A stretch of 64,000 nt of DNA from Hysterangium stoloniferum (GCA_015178975.1 WHVD01000070.1:62001-126000); one strand, 5' to 3'. Shown: positions 1 through 13,799, counted from the first letter of the stretch. Translations and numbers: made by a program. Notes: generated from the sequence alone by a model not told the origin.

Positions 1-2785
1 CAGTCTTCTTTATCAAGAAAAAGGATGGGTCCCTTCATTTAGTACAGGACTATCGTGTTCTCAATGCTGTCACTATAAAGAACTGATATCCCCTTCCCTT
101 GATCTCTGACCTTATCAATCAGCTCCGTGGAGCTCATTATTTCACCAAATTAGATGTACACTGGGGCTATAACAATGTGAGGATCAAGAAAGGGGATGAA
201 TGGAAAGCAGCCTTTCGCACCAACCGTGGATTGTTTGAACCCCTTGTTATGTTTTTTGGACTCACCAACAGCCCATCCACCTTCCAGACAATGATGAATG
301 ACATTTTCCATGACCTCATTATGGAGGGTGTGGTGGTCATTTATCTGGATGATATCTTGATATTCACCAAAACACTGCAAGAGCACTACCGTGTGTCACA
401 TTTAGTCATGCAATGGCTACATCAGCATAAACTCTACCTTAGGCCAGAGAAGTGTGAATTTGATAAGACCAAGATTGAGTATTTGGGACTCGTTATTTCG
501 GAGGGCCAGGTGGAGATGGATCCAATCAAAGTGGCTGGTGTAGCAGAATGGCCAACCCCAGGTAGTCACAAGGAAGTACAGTCCTTCCTGGGGTTCACCA
601 ACTTCTACTGACACTTCATCAAGGATTTCTCCCACCATGCACATCCCCTGTTTGATCTCACCAAAATGGACCAGCCTTGGAAGTGGGGTGAGAAGGAAGT
701 GGATGCCTTTCACACTCTCAAGCACCTGGTGACTTCAGCACCAGTTCTTGCCTTTGCGAAAGATGACCTTCCAAACCATATTGAGGCTGACAGTTCAGAC
801 TTTGCCACAGGTGCAGTACTGTCTCAGCAGTCACAGGAGGATGGCAAGTGGCATCCCATTGCATTCTACTCCAAAGCCTCAATGAGGTGGAACGCAATTA
901 TGACATTCATGACAAGGAGATGCTGGCTATCATCCGGGCACTGGAAGAGTGCTGAGCATAAATTTGAGATCTGGACAGACCATAAGAACCTGGAATACTT
1001 TCGCACATCCAAGAAGTTGAACCGGAGGCAAGCCAGATGGTCACTTTATTTGGCATGTTTTGACTTTGAAATGCATCATCGTCCAGGAGCCTCTATGGGA
1101 AAATCAGATGCTCTATCCCGACGTGCTGACCATGGTTCTGGTGCAGAAGACAACAAGGATAGGGTACTCCTCTGACTGGAATTGTTTGCTATTCGAGCAT
1201 TGGAAGGGGTAGAGGTTTATGGTGAAGAATGGGACATCTTGAAGGATGTCTGGAAAGGCTTAAAGGAATCCACTCCAGAAGATGCAGTGGCAAATGCCAT
1301 TCAGGAGATGCAGAAGACTCAAAGCAGGTCTATACAGTCCTCAGAGTGGTCAGAATCAGAGGGCCTACTCCTGTTTTGTGGTAAGGTATATGTTCCAGAC
1401 CACTTAGATCTCTGTCGCCACATCATGGCCGAACATCATGATACCAGGGTAACAGGCCACCCTGGCAGGTGGAAGACCTTAGAACTCATTTCCAGGAATT
1501 ACTGGTGGCCCCAAATGTCCAGACATGTAGGACTCTATGCCAAGACTTGTGATGTGTGTTTGCAGACCAAGATCATCCGGCATAAACCTATGGGCCAGTT
1601 GCATCCATTGCCAGTCCCCAGTCAATGTTGGGAAGTGATCAGTGTGGACTTTATTACAGAACTACCAGAGGCTCATGGTTTCGATGCAATCATGAATGTG
1701 GTCGACTCACTCTCTAAACAGGCACACTTCATCCCTACCATGACCACAGTATCAGCAGCAGGTACAGCACGTCTTTTCCTACAGCATGTTTGGAAACTAC
1801 ATGGCTTACCAGTGAAGGTGGTTTCTGACCGGGGATCACAGTTTGTGGCAGAATTTACCAAGGAACTCTACCGCTTGCTTGGCATCAAGATAGCCTCCTC
1901 TACAGCCTATCACCCTCAGACAGATGGACAGACAGAACGTCTGAACATGGAACTAGAGCAATACATACGGGTGTTCACAAATGAGCGACAGGACAACTGG
2001 GATGAATTACTCCCCTTAGCAGAGTTCCAATACAATAACCACATACATTCTTCCACACAACACACACCATTTATGGTTGACACTGGTCATCATTCGTGCA
2101 TGGTTTTTGAACCACATTAGGTGTCATCCAGATTGGAATCAGTAAATGAACTTAAGGAGCATATGACAGATGCCCTACAGGAAGCTAGGGCTGCCTTACA
2201 GAAATCGAAGGATGACATGGCGAGATACTATAACCGATGGCGAGAACCCACTCCAACCTATCATCCAGGAGATAAGGTGTTTTTGGATGCAAGTAATCTA
2301 GCTACTACCCGACCATCAGCCAAACTGGCACATCAGCGTTTGGGTACCTTCACAGTGGAAAGGGCAGTGGGCACACATGCATATCGACTACGGTTACCTC
2401 AAAAGCTCAAACATTTACATCCAGTTTTCCCGGTTGTTAAACTCATGCTAGCTCCAGTGGATCCATTTCCAGGCCACCCTAAGCCCTACCAACCTCCCCA
2501 GATCTTGTAGGTAACCAAGAGGAATATGAGGTAGAGGAGGTCCTGGATAGCAGAATGCATTACAGGAAGTTCCAGTATCTTATCAAGTGGAGAGGTTATG
2601 GCTATGAGGAAAATGAATGGGTGGATGCCAAGGATGTCCATGCACCAGAACTGGTGACAGAGTTTCATCGACTACACTCAGGAGCACCCAGACCCATTCA
2701 GGAGGAAGACTTTGCCATTTTTAGGGACCCCAAGTTGAGGTTGGATAACTCTAGTGTGTCGGGACGCCACACCTAGATGGGGGGG
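1..2785 (+). mobile_element. Ty3/gypsy element A, 3' part of pol
   Basis: Internal region of a chromodomain-bearing Ty3/gypsy retrotransposon whose 5' part lies outside the window. Parts in order: reverse transcriptase (about 99-611, with the YLDD active-site motif near 340), RNase H (about 666-1130), integrase zinc-binding and catalytic domains (about 1380-2100, with the DGQTE motif), integrase C-terminal region and chromodomain (about 2120-2700). A G-run just before 2786 is the polypurine tract. The copy is broken in a handful of places. It ends inside another Ty3 copy (B1), so it is younger than B1. Family assignment is firm; the exact lineage (Tf1/Tcn-like chromovirus) is inferred. Confidence 0.93.
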
Positions 2786-3107
2786 TGATGTAAAGGGACA
2801 AGTCATTCACACCTTATATCCCCCAGATTATACTCTACTGTTTATTCCCTTTTATTATCTCACCATTGTAGAGTAGAACACTTCATTCTTTGTAGGGTAT
2901 ATTGAGTGGATGTGTGTGGGTGCTTAAGGCGTGGGAAAATGCATTGTGCACTGTATAGTTGACGTGTCACACCTGATAGAGTTTCCTTAGACTTTTCTCT
3001 TTGGATTCCTCTATCAGGTGAGTAGATAGTTATCTTGTATTTAGATACTTATATATACTTTGGATTCCTCTATCAGTGTGATCTCCACTACTAGGGTTGC
3101 CCTTACA
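2786..3107 (+). mobile_element. 3' LTR of element A (family eta)
   Basis: This 322-bp LTR starts TGATGTAAAG right after the polypurine G-run and ends CCCTTACA. It shares the block CTTAGACTTTTCTCT and the same ends with the LTR at 38514-38864, which supports both boundaries. B1 sequence starts directly after it. Confidence 0.85.
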
Positions 3108-4679
3108 CTATCACCTCGACCTCTCTGGACAAGAGTACCAAGGAAAATCTATGGAAGGATGAACCTGCTAAGAAGGTGGTCTTCTCCATCATATATGATT
3201 CTATGGAACCTTTCGGAGCGACTCAAAAGGTCCGACAGTCAGAATGGGATTCTCATAATGTAGTAAGGAACGATCAGGAAGAAGAGTCTAACTTTGCATT
3301 GCGTCACCCACAGTTGCTAATCAGTATTGAGGAGGGATACATAAAGAAATTTCTAGAGGGCTATTCGAAAGACCCCATTTTCAGGAATCTCTACGCCCTT
3401 GATACCCCTTCACCCAATGCGGTCGTTACTCCTTCTCACTACGTTGTGGGAGCAAACAGGCTTCTGTACTTTCATGACTTGGACTGGAAAAGTCGAGTCT
3501 GTGTGCCCAGCACCATGACTAACTCTATCTTAAGGTTGGTACATGATAACCCTTTTGAAGGAGCACATGCCGGAGGTCAGTGGCTGTTCAAGTTAATGAA
3601 AGACCGGTTCTTTTGGCCAAAAATGCTGCAAGATTGCATGTCATACACGCATACTTGTGACATCTGTCAAAAGACCAAGGTCGACCAGACTGCTCGACAA
3701 GGAGCCCTCAGACCTGCCGACATACCATTTAGGCCTTTTGAAGTACTTTCTATGGATTTGATCACCACACTACCCGAATCAGGAAAGGACTTGTATTCCG
3801 CAGTTTTCATCGCCATTGATAAATTGACTTGTTTTGCTATTTCAATACCTACCTTCTCGAATCTTACTGCAGAAGGATTTGCATGAATATTTGTCAAACA
3901 GGTAGCCAGCCCCTTCGGATTGCCCTCTCGAATAATCTGTGATCGGGACAAGAGATGGACCTGCAGGTTCTGGTGGGAAGTCTGTAAGATTTATGGTACC
4001 ACCCTCACGGTATCTTCAGCTCACCATCCCCAGACGGATGGACAAACAGAGAACATGAATGTTACCATAGAACAAATGCTTTGAGCCTATTGTGCTTCTG
4101 CTAAGGAGAGCTGGTCCCAGTGGATTGAGGTAGTTGTCCACACGTACAACTCAACCATTCACAGTTCCACAAACTACACTCCAGCCTTCCTATTAATGGG
4201 ATACCTTCTGAGAGGAATGTCTCAAGTTCTAGGAGGTGACAAACCCCTAGTTCCTAGAGAACTATCAGACAGCCCTATGGCCAACCAATGGACTCTCGAA
4301 CTGGAAAATTATCGATAGATGGCATGGGATTCAATCGCTTGAACCCAAGAAATCCAAGCACAAGCGTACATATAACAAGAAGCAAAGACCTGTAGAAAAC
4401 ATTTTTGAAGGAGATTTTGTGTTGGTGAACCCTCATTCCCTCGAACTGGTGGAAGTCAAGGGAACTGGGAAGAAACTAATACAAAGGCGGATTGGACCAT
4501 TCGAGGTCCTGGAGAAACTGAACCCTCAAGTATTTAGGCTTAAGATTCTCCCGGAGTATCCGATGCACCCAGTCATTAACTGGGACCATCTACGGAAATA
4601 CCAACCCTCTCCTGCCAACCTTGGCCCGAGACCCCAACTTGAGAACCCAAGAGAGTTGAAATCAGATCATGAGGAATAT
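3108..4679 (+). mobile_element. Ty3/gypsy element B1, integrase part of pol
   Basis: Fragment of a second Ty3/gypsy element of the same family as B2 (31558-33708). It holds the pre-integrase spacer, the H2C2 zinc-binding domain (about 3530-3670), the integrase core (about 3720-4200) and the C-terminal GPF-type module (about 4420-4620). It is broken in several places. Its left edge is the insertion of A, its right edge the insertion of an alpha LTR at 4680. More DNA of the same copy lies at 21147-22295, 5447-5608 and 22799-23189, displaced by nested insertions and an inversion. Confidence 0.88.
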
Positions 4680-5446
4680 TGTAATGTATTCAGGGGTTTC
4701 TTTTAGATAGCTCAATATATGTTATAGTGTCACAGAGCTTCAACAATAAAACAAGCAAAGGTCCAGTAATTTAAATACTGATAGATTAATGAGCTGTGCT
4801 ATTAAGCTTAAACAACTCAAATCAATGCTTATTTTGATTATTGAAAGGTTCAATAGAACAATATATGACTCTTTTAGCAAATAAAAGAACTATTCCTTGA
4901 GAATAGGGGCTAGAAGCTGAATATATGCACAGTACCTTAGCAGAGACTTGATATAAAGCTTCGTATTCTTGTATGCTTATTTGTAACTATTAATGGTTAT
5001 TTAAAAAGGTGTTAAATAATTTATTAATAAAGAAAATAATTTGTGTTGGATTAATTGAGTGCTTGTACTTGATTAATTCAATAAACTTAGGGCTGGGCCT
5101 TGAATAATCTAGTATTGGCAGGGAATTTCAGTAAGAATACTTATTAGGTTTATTATGTAATTAATAAGCCTAAAGGGTAGCTGTGAGGCTGGGGGAACTT
5201 AGATGATTAGCTAAGTTCAAGAGTTGCTGACAAAGATTCAAGATTCTGCAGGTGTAGGTGCATGCAGTTAGTGTATCAGACTAAGGCTATTATTGTCCTT
5301 AGGATGATTAGATAAGCTTCTGAGCTGTGCAGTAAAATGTGTGTGTGATAGATTGATTTTATTGGAAACTTGGCCCTCCTTATATACATTTTGATAACTA
5401 AATATTTAATCATTTATTTACTTTATAAGGTCATTATTTAGGTCAT
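4680..5446 (-). mobile_element. Alpha solo LTR, left half (split by inversion)
   Basis: It matches the outer 767 bp of the alpha LTRs at 7325-8575 and 17801-19065, from the TGTAATGTATTCAGGGG end to GGTCAT. Then the match stops dead. The 5 bp before it are AATAT. The missing 0.5 kb is found at 22296-22798 in the other orientation, next to ATATT, the reverse complement of AATAT. Together they make 1270 bp, the normal family length. Confidence 0.88.
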
Positions 5447-5608
5447 ATGCTCTTCTATAAATGTCTCCTGCCGCCGCATCGTAGCAGTGACTTCCTCTGA
5501 TGAAGGTCCAGAGGAGTGCTCTAATGGCTTACTCCAGTCAGTACCACTGTCTCCCCCCAGCTCGGCACCAAAGGGGAAAGTCGGAAGGGGAGTTGGTCTT
5601 AGGGTACT
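5447..5608 (-). mobile_element. Piece of B1 downstream ORF
   Basis: A 162-bp stretch between the split alpha LTR and a beta LTR. Read on the minus strand it resembles part of the ORF that follows pol in B2 (34060-35904). It is a displaced piece of element B1. The last five bases, GTACT, are the TSD of the beta LTR that follows. Confidence 0.65.
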
Positions 5609-6131
5609 TGTGATGTATTAGCCTTACTGTAATACTATTTTCTGAAAAAGAAGTCCAATGCTCTATCAAAATGTGCAAATTCTCAATTCACTGCAAGGTA
5701 AAATAATTTAAGTATTTGATATTAATCAGTGGCAGCCTAAATAGACTTAGAATCCCTGAAGTCAAGAGTTTACTTGAATATATGCACCCTACTTCGCAAA
5801 GAAGGTTTTGAGAGCTGCTTGTGCAAGCTTGTTCTTTTTCTGTGACAACAACTATTAAAATAAGAATAACAATTTACTGATTCTGAAGCTAGACTTAACT
5901 TCAATACTAGCTAGTTTATATATATTTTATACTATTTATCAAACAGTAAAAATATTTATAAACAGGTCAAAAGATTAGATATAGAATAAAACACTATTTG
6001 GCTAATATATGCTTTATTTACACTAACCTACAAGGTCTACTGTGATACTAACTTATCAGGATCTTAATGTAGTCTTAAAGATCTTGCAAGGATATTCTCA
6101 GTATTTATTTATGTGAATATCCTTTACTGAT

Positions 6132-8794
6132 TGTTAGGATACACACACAGGGTGGGTCTCCGGAGAAACCCGTGGGATATCCAGTAGGACTTGGCTTCAG
6201 CTTATAGGCTGTGCCCTTGCTAGATCGTGTTGTCCAATTTCGACAGGCAGACGGGAATCCCGGGGAGTCCGGGCAGGGTTTGTGGGTTGTAGGTTGTAGG
6301 TCAGAGGTCGTGGGTCATGAGTCGAGATAGTTGAGAGAGATAGATGCGCCGGAGCCCGTGGGCTCCAACTAGTGCAAGCAGTGTGAATCAAGCAAGGGTT
6401 TAGAGCAGAAAATGGATTAGATTACTGGGGGGAATCTAAGCTAATTTTCTGACTGGATTGTATGTACAACATCTGCCAGTTTATATAGACCGTGGAGTGA
6501 ATGACATACCAAATCCAGTAATGATGAAACGAAACTAACAAAACATAAAACGGGAATAATAAACACCAAGTTTGGTGTTAGGAATGGGATGGAACGGAGC
6601 GGAGTCCGAATCATGACAAAGCATAACCCATAATGGGAAACGGAGTGGGAGCGGAGTCCTAAATCGTGACAGGTCATTTGACTAAAATGGGAATGGGGTG
6701 TTAAGTGCCGTGTCGGGAACTTATTCCGGAACTATCGGGAAGTCACCGGGAAGTCGGAAACTCGTGGATAGGGTCAGGACGTCGGCTTCAGCTTATGTGC
6801 TGCGCCTCTACGCAAACGCTCAGTGTCCTTAATTTCGGAAGTGAACTAATGACAGAAGATATGGATATTCAGAGTTCCGAAGAGTTCCGAATATCGAGCG
6901 TACAGAAAGACGGGAGGAGGAATAAGAAACTAAGTCGATATCAGATCTAAAGTAAAGTACAAATTCGCGGAAACTAATATAAGTCTACTCGTTATTGTAC
7001 TACAAACTGAGACCATAATAAGACGGAAACGGAAGTGTTCTTAAAACAGAAATACAATAAGACATATTAGGAAGACAATATTCCAAGACGGGAATACAAC
7101 AACAAACGAGTGAATACTTGTCAACGGACAAATTACCAAATGTGGAACAAACGAAGAACGCGGATGATACGGTAACTATGATGTTCCGTAGTCAGAGGTC
7201 AAAGTCGGAAGTCGGGGATCGGAAAGTCGGGAATGGGAGACCGGAAGTCAGATATTGAAACATCCGGGAACGGGTCGTAACATGGGGCTCAATTAGAGGG
7301 GTGATGGGATTCTGAGCGGGGTCCTGTAATGTATTCAGGGGATTCTCTTAGATAGCTCAATATATGCTATAGTGTCACAGAGCTTCAACAATAAAACAAG
7401 CAAAGGTCCAGTAATTTAAATACTGATAGATTAATGAGCTGCACTATTAAGCTTAAACAACTCAAATCAATGCTTATTTTGATTATTGAAAGGTTCAATA
7501 GAACTGTGTATGACTCTTTTAGCAAATAAAAGAACTATTCCTTGAGAATAGGAGCTAGAAGCTGAGTATATGCGCAGTAACTTAGCAGAGACTTGATATA
7601 AAGCTTCGGATTCTTGTATGCTTATTTGTAACTATTAATAGTTATTTAACAAGGTGTTAAATAATTTATTAATAGAGACAATAATATGTATTGGATTATC
7701 TGAGTGCTTGTACTTGATTAATTCAATAAACTTAGGGCTGGGCCTTGAGTAATCTAGTATTGGCAGGGATTTCAGTAAGAATACTTATTAGGTTTATTAT
7801 GTAATTAATAAGCCTAAAGGGTAGCTGTGAGGCTGGGGAAACTTAGATGATTAGCTAAGTTCAAGAGTTGCTGACAAAGATTCAAGATGCTGCAAGTGTA
7901 GGTGCTTGCAGTTAGTGTATCAGACTAAGGCTATTATTGTCCTTAGGATGATTAGATAAGCTTCTAAGCTGTGCAGTAAAATGTATGTGTGATAGATGAT
8001 TTTATTGGAAACTTGGCCCTCCTTATATACATTTTGATAACTAAATGATTAGCTAATTATTTAGTTTATGAGGTCACTAGTTAGATCATAATGACCTCAT
8101 ATTCTACTCATTATTTACCCTTTATTTATCACATAATTCCCCTCTCTGAGACAAGGGTTCTTGCTTGAACATGAAGGTTCAAGGCCGCAGTCCCGGGATG
8201 GAAGCAAGCGATGAGTTGGCAGAATCAATTAATGACTCGGGTAGTCACATCCGTGACTTGTGTGACATCCCGACACCGGAGGCTTATTTAATAGGTCACG
8301 TGACTCCAAAAATGTGCAGACGAGTCTGCAGCAAGGTGCCAAAAAGCAATAACTAAGTAAATAAAATATAAATAATTAGTTAAAAATTATAATAAATAAA
8401 TTAAGTAATAATAGCATAATATGAGTCCATATATGCTATTATTTATGTGAAGTTAAAAGGAATAAGGCCTATTTTTCACAATAAACATAATAAAAATACA
8501 ATAAAAATTCGAGAAAATATTAAGTAATTCACAGAAAATTAAGAGAATATTATGAGATAAAGCTGATACCTCACAGGTCTGGTGACTGATGCATGGGATG
8601 AAGATGGACATAGACAGAGACGGAGTCTGGGGGAAGTCCGGTAACCGATATGTGTTGTAATGAGGTCGAATCGTAACGAGTCTTGACATAAGGAGTCCAG
8701 GTGGGAAATCCTGTAAACAGACGATTGGTGCGTGTAGGGTGTGGGGGCAAACGGGTTAGTCCCCAGAGTCTGGCGGGATTGTCCGCTCGTAACA
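6132..8794 (-). mobile_element. Gamma solo LTR 1, with alpha LTR inside
   Basis: The LTR runs from TGTTAGGATAC to GCTCGTAACA and is flanked by CTGAT on both sides (6127-6131 and 8795-8799), a perfect TSD within the beta LTR. It carries the motif AGGACTTGGCTTCAGCTTA near 6187, the hallmark of the gamma and delta families. An alpha solo LTR (7325-8575) interrupts it; without that it is about 1.4 kb. Small ORFs inside it are not convincing genes. Confidence 0.87.
7325..8575 (-). mobile_element. Alpha solo LTR 2
   Basis: This 1251-bp LTR starts TGTAATGTATTCAGGGG and ends GATACCTCACA. Flanks are GGTCC and GGTCT, a TSD with one difference. It is inserted in gamma LTR 1. The family's TATA-like motif (TATATAAGGAGGGCC on the minus strand) lies near 8030. 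Confidence 0.9.
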
Positions 8795-8887
8795 CTGATT
8801 CACAATGAATGAACAAAGGAAAAGGGATTATTTGCAATGAAATAAACAGTCAAATTACTCAACTAGAGGTGACTGAAGTCTTAGAGT

Positions 8888-9525
8888 TGTTACGACTGTG
8901 TCGCGACCCCTTGCAAGGTCCCCAATGGTATATCGTCGTAGTATTTGTCTGTCTTCAATCAAGTCAACGTCTCAGAAGCTGTCGGCTTCCTGACACTGAC
9001 GTATACCCTCCCGGTTATTCAAAACTGACTACGCCTTTTCTGTCTGGTTATCTTTGATACGTCCCTTTCCATTATGATGATCCGCTTTACACTATGTTTC
9101 ACATATGTCTATATATATCTGTAACCCTTGAACTATTTCCTTTTACCATAGTTCCACTCTTGGTTATCATCGGCCTCCGAACTAATCATAAACTTCCCGT
9201 TTCTAGTCAAGCTTATTGTTAATACCATTTTCCGCCTTTCTCCCCGTTAGTATTTTCTAGATGCCTGTTACTTGTATATGAACCCGCTGTAGTTGTAGTT
9301 ACTAGGCAATCAAAATATCGACTCAGAACATCCCCCTAGCTCTATTATAAGTATCCCACCATCTGCATCCTTGGTCTCCGACCTCGGCCTCCAACCTTCA
9401 CCCGCCCGAAATCTAAGGACATTCAATGTGAACTTGTGAGGGTGCAGCACATAAGCTGAAGCCAAGTCCTTCCGTTCAGCCCCCGTCAGTTACCCGACAT
9501 TTAGCCCATCAGTCAGTTCTTAACA
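8888..9525 (+). mobile_element. 5' LTR of element C (delta)
   Basis: This 638-bp LTR starts TGTTACGACTGTG and ends CAGTTCTTAACA. It matches the 3' LTR at 19144-19785 along its whole length. The motif TAAGCTGAAGCCAAGTCCT lies near its 3' end. Confidence 0.93.
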
Positions 9526-9562
9526 GTATATTCTGATTTCACACTCGAATTTCACGTCAACC

Positions 9563-10802
9563 ATGCCCCCAAGGAAGAAAGATGCCAAGCCAAGTGGTGA
9601 AGCAGAATCTTCCACTCTCAAGTCTCCTTTCCTGTATACAGCCCGAGCTATTCAAAGAACCCCACAACCAGGAACCTCCGAAGAATCCCGCTTTGTGGAA
9701 ATTACCGGTGATGCTGAAGAAGTTACTGAAGCAACCGAACCCGAAGCACTAACAATCAATCAGCTCTGGAACCCGAGGATAATGACCAACCTGCACCTCA
9801 GGCCAGTGGTTCTAAAAAATCCACAAAACACAAACTGGCTCTCGATCCCGATGAAACATGGGAATTGTTCTCAGGTACCCTAGGATCCCTTAACAAATTC
9901 CTTAAAAACAATACAAAGGAAAAAGAACCTGGGCAAACCTGAGTCAACAAACCCAAACCGTTTACCAGTTCAAACCCGAAGAAATTACCAAAATTTCTTA
10001 TGCAATGTCGATTCAACTTTCGGGACCGCCCAGCTGCCTTTGCGACGGATGACCGAAAGGTAAACTTTGCACTCTCTTACCTCAAGGATTCCACAGCAGC
10101 CTGGTTTGAACCCGCATTCTCCAGCCTCACCTCAGAAGATCCCGATTGGCTTCACAATTGGGATGCTTTCGTTGAAGAACTTGAAACAAACTTTGGCCCT
10201 TACGATCAGACCGGCGATGCCGAGACCGCACTTTCTAATCTCAAAATGAAAGACACCCAGTGCATCACCAATTACATCGTCCAGTTCAACAACCTCGCCG
10301 CGCATTGCGACTGGGGTGATTCGGCCCTCCATTACCAGTTTTACTCTGGCCTTCCGTCTTGCCTCAAAGATGAGGTTTCCAAGGGAGAGACTGGCAAACT
10401 GAAGACTCTCCCCCTCATGCACCTAAAAGCCCAAAACACGGATGCCTGATACTGGGAACGACATTCGGAAATTAGTCGCAAAAACCCCTCGGACAAGAAA
10501 TCATCGGACAATAAGAATGCCAACAAGTCTGGTAATCAAAACACCAACAACAGTGGCAACTCGAACTCTGATAAGAAGTCTGAAAACAAAGGGCCTAACG
10601 ACAAAAGAGGCAAAGGCAAACAGTCAAGCAAGTCTCAAGACAAACCTGACCTTACTGGCAAACTCGGCCCCGACGGCAAGCTTCTACCACAGGAAAAGCA
10701 ATGCCGAATGGACAACAATCTGTGCTTGTTATGCGCAGATCCCGGACACCGAGTCACTGCATGCCCAAAAGCCACAAAAGCCCGATCAGCCAATCTCCCC
10801 GC
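9563..10802 (+). mobile_element. Element C gag region
   Basis: The coding start is the ATG at 9563, 37 bp after the 5' LTR. The middle part (about 10000-10440) looks like the Ty3 gag core, with AAWFEPAF-type and LETNFGPYD-type blocks. The 3' part is rich in Asn and Lys and ends in a CCHC zinc knuckle (C-x2-C-x4-H-x4-C, about 10718-10772) for RNA packaging. The region is broken and is cut at its right edge by an alpha solo LTR. Confidence 0.85.
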
Positions 10803-12187
10803 TGTGAGGTATCAGCTTTATCTCATAATTTTCTCTTAATTTTCTTTGAATTTATTAATATTTTCTCGAATTTATTGTATTTTTATTATATTTTTTATTG
10901 TGAAATATAGGCTCTATTCCTTTTAACTTCACATAATAATAGCATATATGAACTCATATTATGCTATTATATCTTAGTTAATTTATTATAATTTTTAACT
11001 AATTATTTATATTTTATTTACTTAGTTATTACCTTTCGGCACCTTGCTGCAGCCTAGTTTGCGCATTTTTGGAGTCATGTGACTTATTAGATAAGCCTCC
11101 AGTGGAAGCACAGGAACACATTATGTCATCATTCGTGCCCGGCGCTTCAAATTTGGGATTGAGGGAATGATTTGTCAGCAGGTGACAATTACAAGATGTC
11201 ACACAAGTCACAGTCCGGTGTCGGGATGTCACACAAGTCACGAACATGACTACCCGAGTCATTATTAGGTTCCACCGACTCATCGTTTGCTTCCATCCCA
11301 GGACCGCGGCCTTGAACCTTCATGTTCAAGCAAGAGGTTACAACCCTTGTCTCAGAGAAGAGAATCACATGATAGACAAAGGGTAAATAATGAGTAGAAT
11401 ATGAGGTCATTATGATCTCACTAATGACCTCATAAACTAAATAGTTAGCTAATCATTGAGTTATCAAAATGTATATAAGGAGGGCCAAGTTTCCAATAAA
11501 ACCAATCTTATCACACACACATTTTACAGTACAGCACAGAAGCTTACCTCATCATCCTAAGGACAATAATAGCCTTAGTCTGATACACTCACTGCAAGCA
11601 CCTACACTTGCAGCATCTTGAATCTTTGTCAGCAACTCTTGAACTTAGCTAATCATCTAAGTTCCCCCAGCCTCACAGCTACCCTTTAGGCTTATTAATT
11701 AGATAATAAACCTAATAAGTATCTAAGTATCCTTACTGAAATCCCTGCCAATACTAGATTACTCAAGGCCCAGCCCTAAGTTTATTGAATTAATCAAGTA
11801 CAAGCACTCAGATAATCCAATACATATTATTTTCTCTATTAATAAATTATTTAACACCTTGTTAAATAACTATTAATAGTTACAAATAAGCATACAAGAA
11901 TCCGAAGCTCTTATATCAAGTCTCTGCCAAGTTACTGTGCATATATTCAGCTTCCAGCCCCTATTCTCAAGGAATAGTTCTTGTATTTGCTAAAAGAGTC
12001 ATACACAGTTCTATTGAACCTTTCAATAATCAAAATAAGCATTGATTTGAGTTGTTTAAGCTTCATAGCGCAGCTTATTAATCTATCAGTATTTAAATTA
12101 CTGGACCTTTGCTTGATTTATTGTTGAAGCTCTGTGACACTATAGCATATATTGAGCTATCTAAGAGAATCCCCTGAATACATTACA
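10803..12187 (+). mobile_element. Alpha solo LTR 3
   Basis: This 1385-bp LTR runs from TGTGAGGTATCAG to CCTGAATACATTACA in the sense orientation. Flanks are CCCGC and CCTGC, a TSD with one difference. It lies between the gag zinc knuckle and the protease of element C. It is the longest alpha copy here. Confidence 0.9.
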
Positions 12188-13799
12188 CCTGCACACCGGA
12201 AAGTTGTCATCTTAATGTGTCTGCACTTCATGATCCAAATGCTTTATTTGTAAATCTTACTTCAGAACCCCTCGGGAGCCTCATTTTTCGAGCCCTTGTA
12301 GATTCAGGTTCAACCCATTGTTTTATAGATAAAAACTTCTCCCAAAAAAACCTCTTGAACACCTATGCAATAGATCCGATTCCGCTCTGACTTTTCGATG
12401 GTACCTCAAACTCTGTAATCTCGCAAGCCTGCCAACTCCGATTTCGGTTCCCTTGTGGAACTTTTCAATCCATTACATTTTTCATAACACAGTTGGACTT
12501 GAGCTGCTCCGTGGTTTTAGGACATAACTGGCTCACCCGTTACAATCCGTTGATTGATTGGGTATTGGGCAGTATCCATTTCCAAACCCCGTCGGCACCC
12601 AATACAACTGCTCCGTCTCCACCCATTTCAACAAATATGGCCTTTACGGCACCTCCAGCCCCCGTGGCAAATCCGAGCTCCCCACCCTCCATCTCTCTAA
12701 TAAATGCTGCAGCTTTTATGAGAGCCATCAAGTTGGAAGGCTCCCGAGCATTTTCCATCAAACTCAAAGTTGACGAAGTTACCGGTCACTTTGTGACCCC
12801 GGTAACTGAACCTGTCGCAGATTTGGAAGGTGTTCCAGAAAAATACCACGATTTTGCTGATGTCTTCAATAAACAAAAAGCTGATCGTCTTGCCCCTCAT
12901 AGGCCCTACGATTTGAAAATCAATATTGAAGAAGGTTCACATCTGCCCTTAGGCCCAGTTTATCTCTCTCTCACAGTCCAAGTTATCGGCTATCCGAGAT
13001 TTCTTGGACGAACATTTGGCTATAGGATTTATCCGACCCTCAAAATCTCCTTATGGAGCCCCTGTCCTGTTCGTTCGGAAAAAAGACGGTTCCCTTCAGC
13101 TTTGTGTTGACTTTCGAGGACTAAATGTGATCACTCAAAAAGATAAGTACCCATTACCACTAATCTCCGATTTACTCAATGCCCCTCGGAAGGCCTGAAT
13201 TTATACAAAAATAGACCTCAAACATGCCTATCATTTGGTTCGGATTGCCGAAGGCGACGAATGGAAAACGGCTTTTCGCACTCGCTATGGCTCCTTTGAA
13301 TGGTTAGTGATGCCTTTCGGCCTCACCAACGCTCTGTCAGTTTTTCAACGTTTTATCAACAACGTCTTTTCCGACCTCCTCAATGTCTATGTCATTGTGT
13401 ACTTAGACGATATCCTCATATTCTCCAAAGACCCTACACTTCACAATCAACACGTCCGTGAAGTTCTCTGAAGACTCTGAAAACATGGTCTTTTTGCAAA
13501 TGGTAAAAAATGCTTTTTTGATGTCGACACAGTTGAATATTTAGGCTTCATGATGGGACCCGACGGTCTCCGCATGGACGATTCTAAAATTCAAGTCATT
13601 CAAGATTGGCCGGAACCCCGAAAAGTCAAAGACATTCAGTCCTTTTTAGGTTTCGCTAATTTTTATCGTCGTTTCATTCACAACTACTCAAAAATTACCG
13701 TTCCGCTCACCCGTCTTACTCGTAAAGACACCCCGTGGAATTTCTCCAAAGAATGCTGATCGGCATTCCGAGAATTGAAAAGTGCGTTCATGTCTGCCC
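12188..13799 (+). mobile_element. Element C protease and reverse transcriptase region
   Basis: Retropepsin-like protease with LVDSGSTHCFID around 12290-12335, then a linker and the reverse transcriptase (about 13004-13790) with the [10 protein letters not shown] active-site block near 13400. The fold families are those of Ty3/gypsy pol. It is broken in several places and is interrupted at the right edge by a delta solo LTR. Confidence 0.88.
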
